A stretch of 64,000 bases of DNA from Pelobates cultripes (taxonomy: Eukaryota; Chordata; Amphibia; Anura; Pelobatidae). A program made the translations under genes and the position numbers. The notes beneath the pieces were generated by a model. The model did not search any database. It saw only the letters and a program-made list of their open reading frames with translations, and was not told the DNA's origin. Positions 12,565 through 24,629 of the stretch are shown in pieces. Within the stretch, counting starts at the first letter, position 1. The number at the start of each line of letters is the position of its first letter. Location of the stretch: NCBI GenBank assembly GCA_933207985.1, contig OW240917.1, positions 241,622,903 through 241,686,902 of the forward strand. The letters run 5' to 3'.

Positions 12565-14131
12565 TACAGGGAGTGCAGAATTATTAGGCAAGTTGTATTT
12601 TTGAGGATTAATTTTATTATTGAACAACAACCATGTTCTCAATGAACCCAAAAAACTCATTAATATCAAAGCTGAATATTTTTGGAAGTAGTTTTTAGTT
12701 TGTTTTAGTTTTAGCTATGTTAGGGGGATATCTGTGTGTGCAGGTGACTATTACTGTGCATAATTATTAGGCAACTTAACAAAAAAACAAATATATACCC
12801 ATTTCAATTATTTATTATTACCAGTGAAACCAATATAACATCTCAACATTCACAAATATACATTTCTGACATTCAAAAACAAAACAAAAAACAAATCAGT
12901 GACCAATATAGCCACCTTTCTTTGCAAGGACACTCAAAAAGCCTGCCATCCATGGATTCTGTCAGTGTTTTGATCTGTTCACCATCAACATTGCGTGCAG
13001 CAGCAACCACAGCCTCCCAGACACTGTTCAGAGAGGTGTACTGTTTTCCCTCCTTGTAAATCTCACATTTGATGATGGACCACAGGTTCACAATGGGGTT
13101 CAGATCAGGTGAACAAGGAGGCCATGTCATTAGATTTTCTTCTTTTATACCCTTTCTTGCCAGCCACGCTGTGGAGTACTTGGACGCGTGTGATGGAGCA
13201 TTGTCCTGCATGAAAATCATGTTTTCTTGAAGGATGCAGACTTCTTCCTGTACCACTGCTTGAAGAAGGTGTCTTCCAGGAACTGGCAGTAGGACTGGGA
13301 GTTGAGCTTGACTCCATCCTCAACCCGAAAAGGCCCCACAAGCTCATCTTTGATGATACCAGCCCAAACCAGTACTCCACCTCCACCTTGCTGGCGTCTG
13401 AGTCGGACTGGAGCTCTCTGCCCTTTACCAATCCAGCCACTGGCCCATCCATCTGGCCCATCAAGACTCACTCTCATTTCATCAGTCCATAAAACCTTAG
13501 AAAAATCAGTCTTGAGATATTTCTTGGCCCAGTCTTGACGTTTCAGCTTGTGTGTCTTGTTCAGTGGTGGTCGTCTTTCAGCCTTTCTTACCTTGGCCAT
13601 GTCTCTGAGTATTGCACACCTTGTGCTTTTGGGCACTCCAGTGATGTTGCAGCTCTGAAATATGGCAAACTGGTGGCAAGTGGCATCGTGGCAGCTGCAC
13701 GCTTGACTTTTCTCAGTTCATGGGCAGTTATTTTGCGCCTTGGTTTTTCCACACGCTTCTTGCGACCCTGTTGACTATTTTGAATGAAACGCTTGATTGT
13801 TCGATGATCACGCTTCAGAAGCTTTGCAATTTTAAGAGTGCTGCATCCCTCTGCAAGATATCTCACTATTTTTGACTTTTCTGAGCCTGTCAAGTCCTTC
13901 TTTTGACCCATTTTGCCAAAGGAAAGGAAGTTGCCTAATAATTATGCACACCTGATATAGGGTGTTGATGTCATTAGACCACACCCCTTCTCATTACAGA
14001 GATGCACATCACCTAATATGCTTAATTGGTAGTAGGCTTTCGAGCCTATACAGCTTGGAGTAAGACAACATGCATAAAGAGGATGATGTGGTCAAAATAC
14101 TCATTTGCCTAATAATTCTGCACTCCCTGTA
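12565..14131 (-). mobile_element. Nearly intact Tc1/mariner-type transposon
   Basis: Both ends carry CAGGGAGTGCAGAATTATTA in inverted orientation, each next to a TA target dinucleotide (12565-12566 and 14130-14131). Length is 1567 bp. Sub-terminal repeats (TGCATAATTATTAGGCAA) occur inside both ends, near 12757 and 13930. The transposase lies on the minus strand. From memory of vertebrate genomes, this terminal sequence belongs to a widespread family found in many fishes and amphibians. The copy looks young: only a few lesions break its gene. Confidence 0.95.
12873..13911 (-). pseudogene. Tc1/mariner transposase, frameshifted and catalytically mutated
   Basis: Translation from the start at 13911 gives an N-terminal helix-turn-helix (KSKIVRYLAEGCSTLKIAKL), a second DNA-binding part with KKRVEKPRRKI, then a frameshift near 13660. 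The next frame holds the first catalytic aspartate (KVLWTDEMRVSLDG) and the GGGGVLVWAGI block. A second frameshift occurs near 13225. The last frame has the second aspartate (MIFMQDNAPSHAS) and the block PDLNPIVNLW, where the family has glutamate in place of that valine. So beyond two frameshifts, the third catalytic acidic residue is lost. Combined length is about 345 codons, normal for the family. Confidence 0.92.
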
Positions 14132-14692
14132 TATAAATATAAATGAATAATAATTTAGCACAAGTAGAAGAGGGACTTAGTGAGCGAGGCATTACAGACG
14201 ATGCCAAGGTGTAGCTATTTATGTGTATCAGTAAATTATTTGTACATAAATCTGTAGATATTTTATTTACACCACACCCCCTGACATTGGGAGGTATGAG
14301 ATTGCGATGGGTGGGCAGGGTTGGACCCCGAGGTATGTGTCACCACTAACGCATTTCGTGTCACTAGTGGCGCCATAATGGGCCAGTCTACTAAAGCGGC
14401 ATGTCAGCCTGGCGTCAAGCTGTGTTGCTCAAGGGCAGTTCCTGGGTCCAAAGAATGCAGACACATTGGGACAGGGCCACAAAATGGCGACTGTTGGCAG
14501 GCCTGTTTACACTATCTGCTATTTACTGTATCTCACAGGTACAATACGGTGTGGTTTTATCACTGTGATATTCTTACACACACTTACACGAACTATGCAT
14601 TGCTGTGAATTTTATTGTGGTAAGGCAATGCAATGATCTCATACATTCTACCTTAAACTATTAAACTAAGAGCTGTATTGCTGCAGTTTAAT
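14132..14692. other. Non-coding stretch, nothing recognised
   Basis: No recognisable gene or repeat. The 95-codon frame at 14321-14608 has no similarity that I recognise. Confidence 0.4.
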
Positions 14693-15226
14693 GCATAGAA
14701 ACATAGAATGTGACAGCAGCTAAGAACCATTCGGCCCATCTAGTCTGCCCAATTTTCTAAATACTTTCATTAGTCCCTGGCCTTATCTTATAGTTAGGAT
14801 AGCCTTATGCCTATCCCACGCATGCTTAAACTCCTTTACTGTGTTAACCTCTACCACTTCAGCTGGAAGGCTATTCCATGCATCCACTACCCTCTCAGTA
14901 AAGTAATACTTCCTGATATTATTTTTAAACCTTTGTCCCTCTAATTTAAGACTATGTCCTCTTGTTGTGGTAGTTTTTCTTCTTTTAAATATAGTCTCCT
15001 CCTTTACTGTGTTGATTCCCTTTATGTATTTAAATGTTTCTATCATATCCCCCCTGTCTCGTCTTTCCTCCAAGCTATACATGTTAAGATCCTTTAACCT
15101 TTCCTTGTAAGTTTTATCCTGCAATCCATGAACCAGTTTAGTAGCCCTTCTCTGAACTCTCTCTAAGGTATCAATATCCTTCTGGCGATACGGTCTCCAG
15201 TACTGTGTACAATACTCCAAGTGATG
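14693..15226 (-). mobile_element. CR1-type LINE, 3' end with C-terminal part of the polyprotein
   Basis: Minus-strand translation (15220 to 14783, 145 codons, open throughout) reads [15 protein letters not shown], then YSLEERRDRGDMIETFKYI, then AWNSLPAEVVEVNTVKEFK. This is the region C-terminal to the reverse transcriptase in CR1/jockey-group LINEs. The element ends at 14693 in an octamer-like tail (complement reads ATTCTATGTTTCTATG), typical of CR1 3' ends. It is 5' truncated and carries no reverse transcriptase core, so it is dead on arrival. Confidence 0.85.
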
Positions 15227-16734
15227 CGCTACATGTTAATGTAATTTGTAAAGAAAAACAAGAGGCAAAGTAAGATCGAGATGGGAATTTGGGTAACCTT
15301 CCAGTAAAGAGTCTTTTAAATGACTGAATGAAGTTTTCACCGGCTGGAAGATATTTTGATGTTTGACAATGGACAGGTTTGCAGAATTGCAATGGAAAAA
15401 TTTCTAAAAGTTCTGGGTAAAAGCAATGTCTCTACGAATTAGAGCTGATATTTGGTGGCAAACGGAGAATCTGATGATTTTGCCACGGGATTTTCCTATA
15501 ATTCTTTGTTTCTATTTTCAAGATGGTAACTATATTCATTATAATGCGTGGGCTTTTATAACATTTTGTGGGTGAAATTCAGGGACTTTTTTATAGAGTC
15601 ATCTGCTTTTTTGAGCAAGATCGTAATTCCAGGAGACATCTCACAGAATACTGAGCATAGCACAGTGTAACAAAGATATCGCCAGTATACATTACATTCT
15701 ATTGCCTACTACGCTGGCCAGTGGAATGGGAACACAGGGTTGGGACTTCTGATTTCAATCTGCTGCGTTAATACTGCTTTAACTAAATGTATAATAAATG
15801 GGCATTCATCACAACAAGCAAGCCTTTTCATCAAAATGTTAATTGGCAGAAATGAAAATTGACTTAGAAGGGAAAATGCAACTTTAGGACAAAATGTAAT
15901 TATAGTAGAGTTGAAAAATGTTTAGCAAGTTAGCTATTTTGACATAAAATGTTAAATTGTGTTTATTTGCTAAACTCTGACTCCAATCATTTTCACGTTA
16001 GTAAATAACCCTGATAGTATTTTAAATAAATTGGACAATCTTTTGGATCTCGGACAGTGAAATCCATGCTTATTACCCCATTTATTCACAGTAACAGTCT
16101 GAATTGTTAGTATTTGTATATAACATATATATAACATAAAGCAGAATATTTCCGATTAATTTACAAACTTCTCAAAGTGTATTCTTTCTAAAGCGAAATA
16201 TTCCCAATTGTACAATCAGATATATTTGCTTTCCAATTTCAAGGATATATATGGTCCTGTTTCAACAATGAATCCGGTAAAAAAACAAAACAGTAAACAA
16301 AATTATTATATCAAAATTCTACATTATTAATCTGACATATCTCCTACATTCCCAATTGGAGATATAAACTCTGAATGGCAATGCGTTTAGGATTGTTTTT
16401 GTAAATACAGGAATTCGAGTTGTTTCAGAGGGCATGGTACCTATTATAAAGGAGAACTCACTCAACAGTAAACTGCATCATTAACTGTTGTTGCCTTAAT
16501 TTTGCAATTCAATTATCAATCCATTAAAATTTGTTGTTTAGGGAATAAACCCCAATGAATTTATCATCAACGAGCTTTAACATTAATCAGTTTTCTCAAA
16601 CTATCAGCTGTATTTGAGTAAAATTGTTGTTTTGCCAAGGTCAGTACAACCACTCCCCGCCTGCCGGTCACCCTAACCCTCGGGCAGTGCACCATGTTAC
16701 AAAGGGGCGGTAAGCAAGTATATGAAGGGAGAAG
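15227..16734. other. Non-coding stretch, nothing recognised
   Basis: About 1.5 kb of AT-rich DNA. No long frames, tandem repeats or inverted repeats identified by eye. Confidence 0.45.
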
Positions 16735-17510
16735 AGGGTGGCAAGAGACCACTCAGGGGCTGGGGAGAAAGACAAAGGAGCTGGCGAGAGTAAAAGACAC
16801 ACAAAGGGACTGGGGGAAAGAGACACAAAGGGGATCTGGGGAAGTGGAAAAAAGAGGCACACAGGTGTTCGGGAGAGAAAAAAACAAATAAATGAGCTTG
16901 GGGGAGTAAAAGACACACATAGAGGCTGGGGAGAGAAAGAGTCATGCAGATAGGCTGGGGAAGGGGGAAAAGAGACACACAGGGGTTAGGGGGAGAATGA
17001 GACACACAAAGGAACTGGGTGGTGTAAAAGACACACAAACCGGTTGGGGGGAGTAGGAGACACAAAATGTAGTTGGAGAGAGACACACAAAGGAGCTGGG
17101 AGGAATAAAAAACACACACAGGGTCAGGGGTGTAAGAGACCCACAAAGGGTCTGGGGGTATAAAGAGACACACAGAGGGACTGTGGGGAGAAATAGACAC
17201 AAAGGGGCTAGGTGGAAGAGACACACAGATGGTCAACAGGGTACAAAGAGACAGTCAAAGGAGCTGGAGGTAGTAAAAGACACGCTAAGAAGCTTGTGGA
17301 GTAGGAGACATGAGTAGGAGACATTCAAAGGCATGCCTCCCAACTGTCCCTCTTTTGGCAGGACAGTCACAATTTGTGGGAATGACACACAAAGGGGAAA
17401 ATGATAGATAAGATCCACTAAAAGGGATGAGACACTCAAAAGAAGGTATAATATACACAAAGGAGGGTGGGGGCGTAAATTCAAAAAGATGCACAGGTGG
17501 AAGTGCATTT
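16735..17510 (+). repeat. Degenerate purine-rich minisatellite, about 30-bp units
   Basis: The motif AAGACACACAAAGGAGCTGG followed by GGAGAG or similar recurs about 20 times with substitutions and small indels. A different sequence, ATGCCTCCCAACTGTCCC at about 17334, interrupts it. That motif resembles the terminal repeat of the element at 19789 and may mark a nested insertion or an element end. The proline/phenylalanine-rich frames on the minus strand (to 179 codons) are by-products. Confidence 0.8.
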
Positions 17511-17639
17511 TTTATAGGGACAGGGGCACAAACCACATCTTCACCTGTGAAGCTAAAAATCTTGCCACTGGTCATGTATGTTGCCATGGCAACATGCTCA
17601 GTCATGAAACATCAGAGGATTGTTAAGTAAAGTGTTCAT

Positions 17640-17800
17640 TATTGGAAATTTCACAAAGTAGATGTCATTTTGGAGTAATTTTAGAATTTCTTTCTCATGT
17701 TGTGGGAAAATTGGAAATGACTTCATACTGGGCTTGTATTGTACACCTTCTTTTGGATCAACAGCAGAAGCAGAGATGGGGTTTTATTCAATAAACTCAG
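17640..17800 (+). mobile_element. CR1-type LINE 3' UTR fragment
   Basis: Contains GTGGGAAAATTGGAAATGAC and CTTCTTTTGGATCAACAGCA, closely matching the 3' part of the CR1-like copy at 49020-49100. Short, non-coding and truncated. Confidence 0.65.
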
Positions 17801-18592
17801 AATTGATTAACTTTTTTCAATATATATGATTATTATTATTATTATTATTATGTATCTATGATTTCATATAATATATCTGCTATATATATGACTCGGGATA
17901 GAGTATGTTAAAAGCAAGATCCTGTAATGTTTGCTGTAATGTGACTTTTTGTTGTGATAAAGTTTGTTCAGCAACAAAGCACGTTCACCGAGCTAAGCAT
18001 CATGGTAAATGTAGTTCACAATAGTTCCAGTGCCAAAGGCTAGTCATCACAAGCCTAGGTGGAGATGGATGACATATCCCCTTCTTACACCAAATAAACA
18101 CCTGTTTACTTGGCCTTAATGCATATTGATCCTCCATTTTGCCTTGCCTATAAATAACTATACGGTTAAACTGAAATGAAATTCTCTCTGTGATACGGGA
18201 GATACTAACACCTGTTCTGAGATTGTACTATGTCTTAAATGATCTTCGCTTGTTAATTGGAAGACATTTTATGACTTATGTTCCCCATTCATCTTTGTAG
18301 TGAGACTGACATCTACTTTAATATTAATTTTGGGGCACGCTTACGGTGCGTGCCTAAATCTGTTAACTACAACACCTTCAATGCCATCCCAGCCACTTTT
18401 GCTGAACCACACATCATAAGCTAGTCCTGGAGCTGTCTGACTGCAAGTCTCATCATCCACAAAACCCTATTACTTTGAACCATCCAATGGCCAGGGATTG
18501 TGCTTAAACAATAGGTGTGCATCAGTAAGATGATCAGACGTGACCCATCAATTATTATAAAGACAGGCTGACAGTCAGAGAATGTTTTAGAT
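17801..18592. other. Non-coding stretch with a (TTA)n microsatellite
   Basis: A TTA run lies at about 17829-17850. Otherwise AT-rich sequence. A segment near 17995-18060 (CATGGTAAATGTAGTTCACA) resembles the arms of the small hAT MITEs at 18593 and 29056. Confidence 0.45.
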
Positions 18593-18724
18593 CAATGATG
18601 ACCTGGATGTACATCCCTAGCTGTGTTGGGACTACAACTCCCAAGATACTTTACCAGTCTTACAATTGGCAAAGCAACGTTGGGGTTGTAGTTCTAATTT
18701 AAAATTACCTTTTGTTCACCCCTG
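18593..18724. mobile_element. Small palindromic hAT-like MITE
   Basis: Arms contain GGGACTACAACTCCCAAGA on the left and a diverged inverted counterpart (GGGGTTGTAGTTCTAA) on the right. Flanks TTTTAGAT (18585-18592) and TTCTAGGT (18725-18732) match at 6 of 8 positions, which would be an eroded 8-bp target duplication. The right terminus reads CAGGGGTGAAC in complement. Confidence 0.55.
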
Positions 18725-19136
18725 TTCTAGGTGAACCGATAAAGTACTGTAAAATGAGCAATTCAGATATTAGCTCCCAAAATTTAAATTATTCTTCTGT
18801 TATTTCTAAGCTGTTCTAAAGTGTTTCTAAAAGAAACCACAATCCAGCCATTTCCTTTTAGCAGCTTAATTAGTTTGTTTGATAGAGAGTACAGTTCTAG
18901 ACAAAATGGCTTTTATTAAACAAACATAAATAAACTATATTTACAAACATAAATATAACAAAATATAAGCTTAATCAAACATTTTTTAAAACCGTTTTAG
19001 TTGAATATGTACATCTAACCGTGAGAGACAGAACCAACAGGCAGGGACTTGGAGCTGACGTAGAGAATGTTCATTATAGCTGAATTAAAAAAATATATAT
19101 ATATATACTAGTTACATACTAGTTACAATACTCAAG
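18725..19136. other. Non-coding stretch
   Basis: AT-rich, with a short (TA)n tract at about 19090-19107. No gene seen. Confidence 0.4.
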
Positions 19137-19620
19137 TTAAATACTCGTTTTCCTGGCACTATAGTGCCCTGAGGGTGCCCCCACCCTCAGGGTCCCCCTC
19201 CCGCCCGGCTCTGGAGAGAGGAAAGGGGTTAAAACTTACCTTTTTCCAGCGCTGGGCGGAGAGCTCTCCTCCTCCGATCCTCCTCTTCTCCTCTTCTCCT
19301 CCCCGTCGGCTGAATGCGCACGCGCGGCAAGAGCTGCGCGCGCATTCAGCCGGTCACATAGGAAAGCATTCATGATGCTTTCCTATGGACGCTGGCGTGC
19401 TCTCACTGTGAAAATCACAGTGAGAAGCACGCAAGCGCCTCTAGTGGCTGTCAATGAGACAGCCACTAGAGGAAATAGGGGAAGGCTTAACCCATTCATA
19501 AACATAGCAGTTTCTCTGAAACTGCTATGTTTATAAAAAATGGGTTAACCCTAGCTGGACCTGGCACCCAGACCACTTCATTAAGCTGAAGTGGTCTGGG
19601 TGCCTAGAGGGGTCCTTTAA
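19137..19620 (-). mobile_element. TTAA multi-hairpin MITE, copy 2
   Basis: Minus-orientation copy ending in the intact GGTCCTTTAA terminus at 19620. The other end begins abruptly at about 19144 with ACTCGTTTTCCTGGCACTAT, directly after a TTAA at 19137-19140. The outer arm of the terminal hairpin is therefore missing. Internal hairpins are well kept, including GGAAAGCATTCATGATGCTT at 19360-19383. Confidence 0.85.
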
Positions 19621-19788
19621 GTGTGAAAGAAAGACCTAACTCTCAATCAAGTTATGAATCTAAGATGAAGGTATTTAAAGCTGAAGTTGCTGTTGCTGTG
19701 ATAAATACGCAAGATGGACCCAGGACAGTGAAATGGAGTTTAGCTATATAACATAGCTATTAGTGTAACTCACATAAACAGTAATCCC

Positions 19789-20635
19789 ATACCTACCAAG
19801 TGTCCCTATTTACGAGGAACAGTCCCTATTTTGGGACAAAATCCCCCTGTCCCTCTTTCATATCCTAATGTCCCTTTTTTTCTAGGAACTCTATATTGTT
19901 AGAGTGTCTGAGTGTATAACAGAGCTCCGCAGTAATAATACTCCCAGTAATGTGTCTGGGTGTATAACAGAGCTCCGCAGCAATAATACTCCCAGTAATG
20001 TGTCTGAGTGTATAACAGAGCTCCACAGCAATAATACTCCCAGTAATGTCTGAGTGTATAACAGAGCTCCACAGCAATAATACTCCCAGTAATGTGTCTG
20101 AGTGTATAACAGAGCCCACAGCAATAATACTCCCAGTAATGTGTCTGAGTGTATAACAGAGCTCCACAGCAATAATACTCCCAGTAATGTGTCTGAGTGT
20201 ATAACAGAGCTCCACAGCAATAATACTCCCAGTAATGTGTCTGAGTGTATAACAGAGCTCCAGCAATAATACTCCCAGTAATGTGTCTGAGTGTATAACA
20301 GAGCTCCACAGCAATAATACTCCCAGTAATGTGTCTGAGTATATAACAGAGCTCCACAGCAATAATACTCCCAGTAATGTGTCTGAGTATATAACAGAGC
20401 TCCACAGAAATAATACTCCCAGTAATGTGTCTTTAAACTACAATAAATGTGTTTAGAAATCAGTCTGGGTAAATAAGATACATTCTTATTTACACAGACT
20501 TATGTTCTTGATCTAAATTACATTTTAGTTGTATAAATATTTTTTTTAGCGAGTCCTAAAATGTGTCAGAACAGTGTAGCCACAGGTCACTCTTCCAAGT
20601 TCCCCCCTTTGGCCATCTGAAATGTTGGCAGGTAT
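19789..20635 (-). mobile_element. Minisatellite-bearing hAT-like element, copy B (both ends present)
   Basis: Begins ATACCTACCAAGTGTCCC and ends TTGGCAGGTAT, an inverted pair. Flanks GTAATCCC (19781-19788) and GAAATCCC (20636-20643) match at 7 of 8 bases, consistent with the 8-bp duplications of hAT elements. Most of the interior is the 48-bp minisatellite. No transposase remains. Related termini (CATACCTCCCAA type) occur near 17334 and 39504. Confidence 0.7.
19901..20433 (-). repeat. 48-bp minisatellite, about 11 units, inverted relative to 4241-4916
   Basis: Same unit as the array at 4.2-4.9 kb, on the opposite strand. Several units have short deletions (for example a unit missing four bases of AATGTGTCTG at about 20046 and one missing bases of GAGCTCCACAG at about 20260), so reading frames are broken here. 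Confidence 0.95.
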
Positions 20636-20643
20636 GAAATCCC

Positions 20644-21140
20644 CTCAGATAGATCTAATTTGGAGGGAAACAAGTAGCTATGATACAGGCTCCAAAACAG
20701 TGGTACGGAGGTTAGCTAAACCTGGGTAGAGCTAAGCTAGATGACATGTAAATTGCAGTGCAAGTCTATAGACGTCTCCCTTACCCCCAGACAGGGAGAT
20801 AAAACTGAAATAGATTATTTTCATTAGATGTAAGGCAAACCCCAGGCAAGGGATCGCAGCCTAGTTACATGACATCAACATAACTGTGACAGACAGAGCC
20901 AGGTATAGAGATTAGGATGAAATAGATTACATCTTGCGAGAGCGAGCGACACTCAGACAGACACATGAAGCTGCACTAGATTGAGACAGACACTTAAGAG
21001 TCAGACAGACAAACAAAACAAGAGGAAGGGGCTTGAGATAGATAACATTGAATTAATTAGTTCCACGTGGATTGCAGGCATGGCTGAGTGTGATTGGAGT
21101 TGTTATTTTGTATAATCTGTCCTAATGTTTCTAATACCCC
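20644..21140. other. Non-coding stretch
   Basis: No gene or clear repeat. A weakly repetitive CAGACAGACA-type patch lies at 20950-21020. Confidence 0.4.
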
Positions 21141-21312
21141 ACCTCCTATAGTCTGTAAGCTCGTTTGAGCAGGGTCCTCTTCAACCTATTGTTCCTGTAA
21201 GTTTTCTTGTAATTGTCCTATTTATTGTTATATCCCCCCTCTCAAAATATTGTAAAACGCTACGGAGTCTGTTGGCGCTATATAAATGGCAATAATAATA
21301 ATAATAATATAA
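21141..21312 (+). repeat. SINE-like repeat with (AAT)n tail
   Basis: Runs from about GTAAGCTCGTTTGAGCAGGG to TGGCGCTATATAAATGGC and then AATAATAATAATAAT. This 3' ending is common in vertebrate, notably amphibian and fish, genomes. I do not recognise the family name. A reverse-orientation fragment is at 12150. Confidence 0.6.
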
Positions 21313-22084
21313 CTCCATTCCATCCATGCATGATCGACAACCGAGTCTATTTTTTGGACCAATGCCTTTCTTGTTTTCCCCCCAAATTTAGGCTGCGCCC
21401 ATAACATGGGGTTAAACTTTTATTTCCCAGTTATGACTACAGGGCAGTTTGGACTTGGGCATCAAACTTTCTCTTCCATTATAAAACACAGAGGAAAATG
21501 AAAGGTCTTTCAAAAGAGAAGCGTTTTGGGAGGAGGAACCCTAGAGCGCTGGCCGAGAGCCACATGCTTTATAATACTTGAAGGAAGATATCAGTTCACA
21601 GCTAATCCAGCCGACAGGAGAAAAATTCATTCCAGGTCCAGATTGAATTTAGAGAGAAGCGGAAGCAAGGGCATTTTTGTGTGTGTAAAATAGTAGGGCA
21701 TGGTTTGGAGAATGTAGGGAGGGCAAGTTCCGGGACCTCGAACTTCGTTTTGTACTATTCATTTCTAGCTACTCACTGCATACGTCTCTCACACTTAGTA
21801 CCGTTCTTTCCTCAGAAGGAATGAACAGAGTCATCAAGCTGCCGAAATCTGACCCCTCCTTTGGGTGATCTGAAATGGCAGCTGGTTAGTCAGCCCTGAT
21901 CCTTGAGTCGCTTCTCAGCAGCTCTGAATTCACAGGTCCAAACTTTCCCAGCTTGTCTGTGGTCCTATGACCACATTCAGGGCCCGGCATCCAATCTGAT
22001 TTATAACCCACCAAATCCACAGCAATGTTTCAACTGTGCCAGTTTCATGGGTCATGAAGGACGGCACTGGAAAATACAAGGAAG
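21313..22084. other. Non-coding stretch, nothing recognised
   Basis: No gene, tandem repeat or inverted repeat seen. Confidence 0.4.
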
Positions 22085-22212
22085 TACTGCTAAAAATGTA
22101 GTGGATTCATTTACTAGGCCTCCAGCAGAGGTGGTACAACCCAAACCAGCAAAAGAGTTCAAACTGTTTTTAATAAAAAAAAAAAAAGGTATATCCACAA
22201 TTCGGTTATGAA
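22085..22212 (+). mobile_element. CR1-type LINE coding fragment
   Basis: The frame 21903-22211 reads near its end VVDSFTRPPAEVVQPKPAKEF, a diverged copy of the AWNSLPAEVVEVNTVKEFK block at the C-terminus of the CR1 copy at 14.8 kb. The match is limited to about 40 residues. Confidence 0.6.
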
Positions 22213-23036
22213 TTCAAAAGGAGGTCAAGAATTGTATAAACAATATTACTTGCATTTGCTGCCTATCTTTTGAGAAATTAACTAATTCATCATATAAAAT
22301 TGTTTGGGAATTAAATAAAAATAATGAAAATATTCATTAACTATAATATTGCATATTTTTGTGCCCACGCACCACAAACACAAAACAACAAAACAAAATT
22401 GATCTTTCGAGCAATTATAAAAGAAATTAACACCTTAACAAAAAAAACACAAGCATTTGATCTTAATAAAATATTTAGAATTAAACGTTTAGTGATTGAA
22501 TAAAATGTTAGTTTTACATTGTGCTTGTCAAATGGCATTACTCGCATGATTTTAAAGTGATATAAAGGAAAAATAATACAAAGATGTCGACACTTGCCAC
22601 TGCAATTTCTGTGTGTAAGACAGTATGCAAAGATGAGGTCATATGTTGCGCTTATTGTATGACATCATTTAGGCCTAAATTCAGAAAACATGACCAGTTC
22701 ACTATACTTCACTGTTTAGTAAAGAAACCCCTTCCACTTTTTCGTAAATTCGACAAACTCATTAAAGCTTTTCCATCCCAATCGACAGCGAGATTTAATA
22801 ATATATTGAATGTTCCTCTTGATTTTATTTATATCTTTTTTTCTTCATGGTGTAATGAAAGGGTTGCAAATGCACTGACACATTTTTGTTTTTATTTTTA
22901 ATTGTGGTTTGCCGTTTCAGAAGTGGCTAAAATGTATTTTGCTAAATAAAAGTGTTATTAATAGTATCTGCGTTTTATTATGATACATCTGAATACATTT
23001 TAAAAATGCCTAGTGGAGAAATGTAGCTTTTTAAAG
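22213..23036. other. AT-rich non-coding stretch
   Basis: No recognised feature. The 105-codon frame at 22584-22901 has no similarity I know. Confidence 0.4.
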
Positions 23037-24306
23037 CACAGTTATCTTAAATGGAGTTGCCATTTTTGCATAGTCCAAATCATAAGGATTGTTTGGGTAT
23101 TTATTAATCCACAGATTACCACACAGTTATTTTATATGGAGCTGCCATTTTTGCGTAGTCCTAAATCACGCGAATGTTTGGGGTATCTATTAACATACAG
23201 ATTACCGCACAGTTATCTTATATGAAGCTGCCATTTTTGCGCAGTCCAAATCATGTGGATTGTTTGGGTATTTATTAACCCACAAATTACCGCACAGTTA
23301 TCTTTTATGAAGCTGCCACTTTTGCGTAGTCCAAATCATGCGGATTGTTTGGGTATTTATTAATCCACAGATTACCACACAGTTATTTTATATGGAGCTG
23401 CCATTTTTGCGTAGTCCTAAATCATGCGAATTTTGGGGGTATTTATTAACATACAGATTACCGCACAGTTATCTTATATGGAGCTGCCATTTTTGCACAG
23501 TCCAAATCATGTGGATTGTGTGGGTATTTATTAACCCACAGATTACCGCACAGTTATCTTATGTGGAGCTGCCATTTTTGCGCAATCCAAATGATGCAGA
23601 TTGTTTGGGTGTTTATTAACCTACAGATTACCGCACAGTTATCTTATATGGAGCTGCCATTTTTGTGCAGTCCAAATCATGTGGATTGTTTGGGTATTTA
23701 TTAACCCACAAATTACCGCACAGTTATCTTAAATGGAGTTGCCATTTTTGCGCAATCCAAATTATGCAGATTGTTTGGGTGTTTATTAACCCACACATTA
23801 CCGCACAGTTATCTTGTATGAAGCTGCCATTTTTGCGTACTCCAAATGATGCAGATTGTTTGGGTGTTTATTAACCCACAGATTACCGCACAGTTATCTT
23901 ATATGGAGCTGCCATTTTTGCGCAATCCAAATGATGCAGATTGTTTGGGTGTTTATTAACCCACACATTACCGCACAGTTATCTTGTATGAAGCTGCCAT
24001 TTTTGTGTACTCCAAATGATGCAGATTGTTTGGGTGTTTATTAACCCACACATTACCGCACAGTTATCTTAAATTGAGCAGCCATTTTTCCGCAGTCCAA
24101 ATCATGCGGATTGTTTGGGTATTTATTAACCCACAGATTACTGCACAGTTATCTTATATGGAGCTGCTATTTTTGCGTAGTCCAAATCATGCGGATTGTT
24201 TGGGTATTTATTAACCCACAGATTACCGCACAGTTATCTTCTATGGAGCTGCCATTTTTGCGTAGTCCAAATCATGCGGATTGTTTGGGTATTTATTAAC
24301 CCACAC
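23037..24306 (+). repeat. 85-bp minisatellite, about 15 units
   Basis: The unit contains GGAGCTGCCATTTTTGCG, then AGTCCAAATCATGCGGATTG, then TTTGGGTATTTATTAACCC, then ACAGATTACCGCACAGTTAT. Variants alternate between CAAATCATG and CAAATGATGCAG forms, and an adjacent pair with the ATGATGCAG form is repeated (about 23740-24050), which suggests dimer-level duplication. Eighty-five is not a multiple of three, so frames shift every unit. Confidence 0.95.
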
Positions 24307-24629
24307 ATTGCTGCAAACATCTAAGGGGAGAATGCACTACCCACCCAGCCATATTTTATAAAATAATCCTAAAAATTAACTGTGTCTAAAAAAAAAAAAG
24401 TCACTTTATGAATAAATTAAAGTTTTATCTAATTTTCCTTATTTGGTCCTCAATCGTCAAAAACGAAGACGGTGAGTTTAACAGGGTTATTCGCTAATGT
24501 GAAAAATCAAGGTAAATTAAAAGTAAATTTCAGATTTTAGACCAAAAAAGCTGAACTGGAAGCATAGATGACCTGAAGAACTTTTCCAACTATGCCCTTT
24601 TTCCTTAAATAAACCCTACCGTCACCAGA
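24307..24629. other. Non-coding stretch
   Basis: No feature identified. Confidence 0.4.

Noticed and set aside
16697..17236. Proline/phenylalanine-rich minus-strand frame of 179 codons
   Set aside because: Translation of the degenerate purine-rich minisatellite. Composition follows the repeat.
22584..22901. 105-codon plus-strand frame as a candidate small gene
   Set aside because: No recognisable domain, AT-rich composition and no splice or promoter signals. The length is expected by chance in 64 kb.
23037..24306. Regular repeats with unique-looking spacers, a CRISPR-like impression
   Set aside because: The whole 85-bp unit is repeated without unique spacers. It is a minisatellite in a vertebrate genome.
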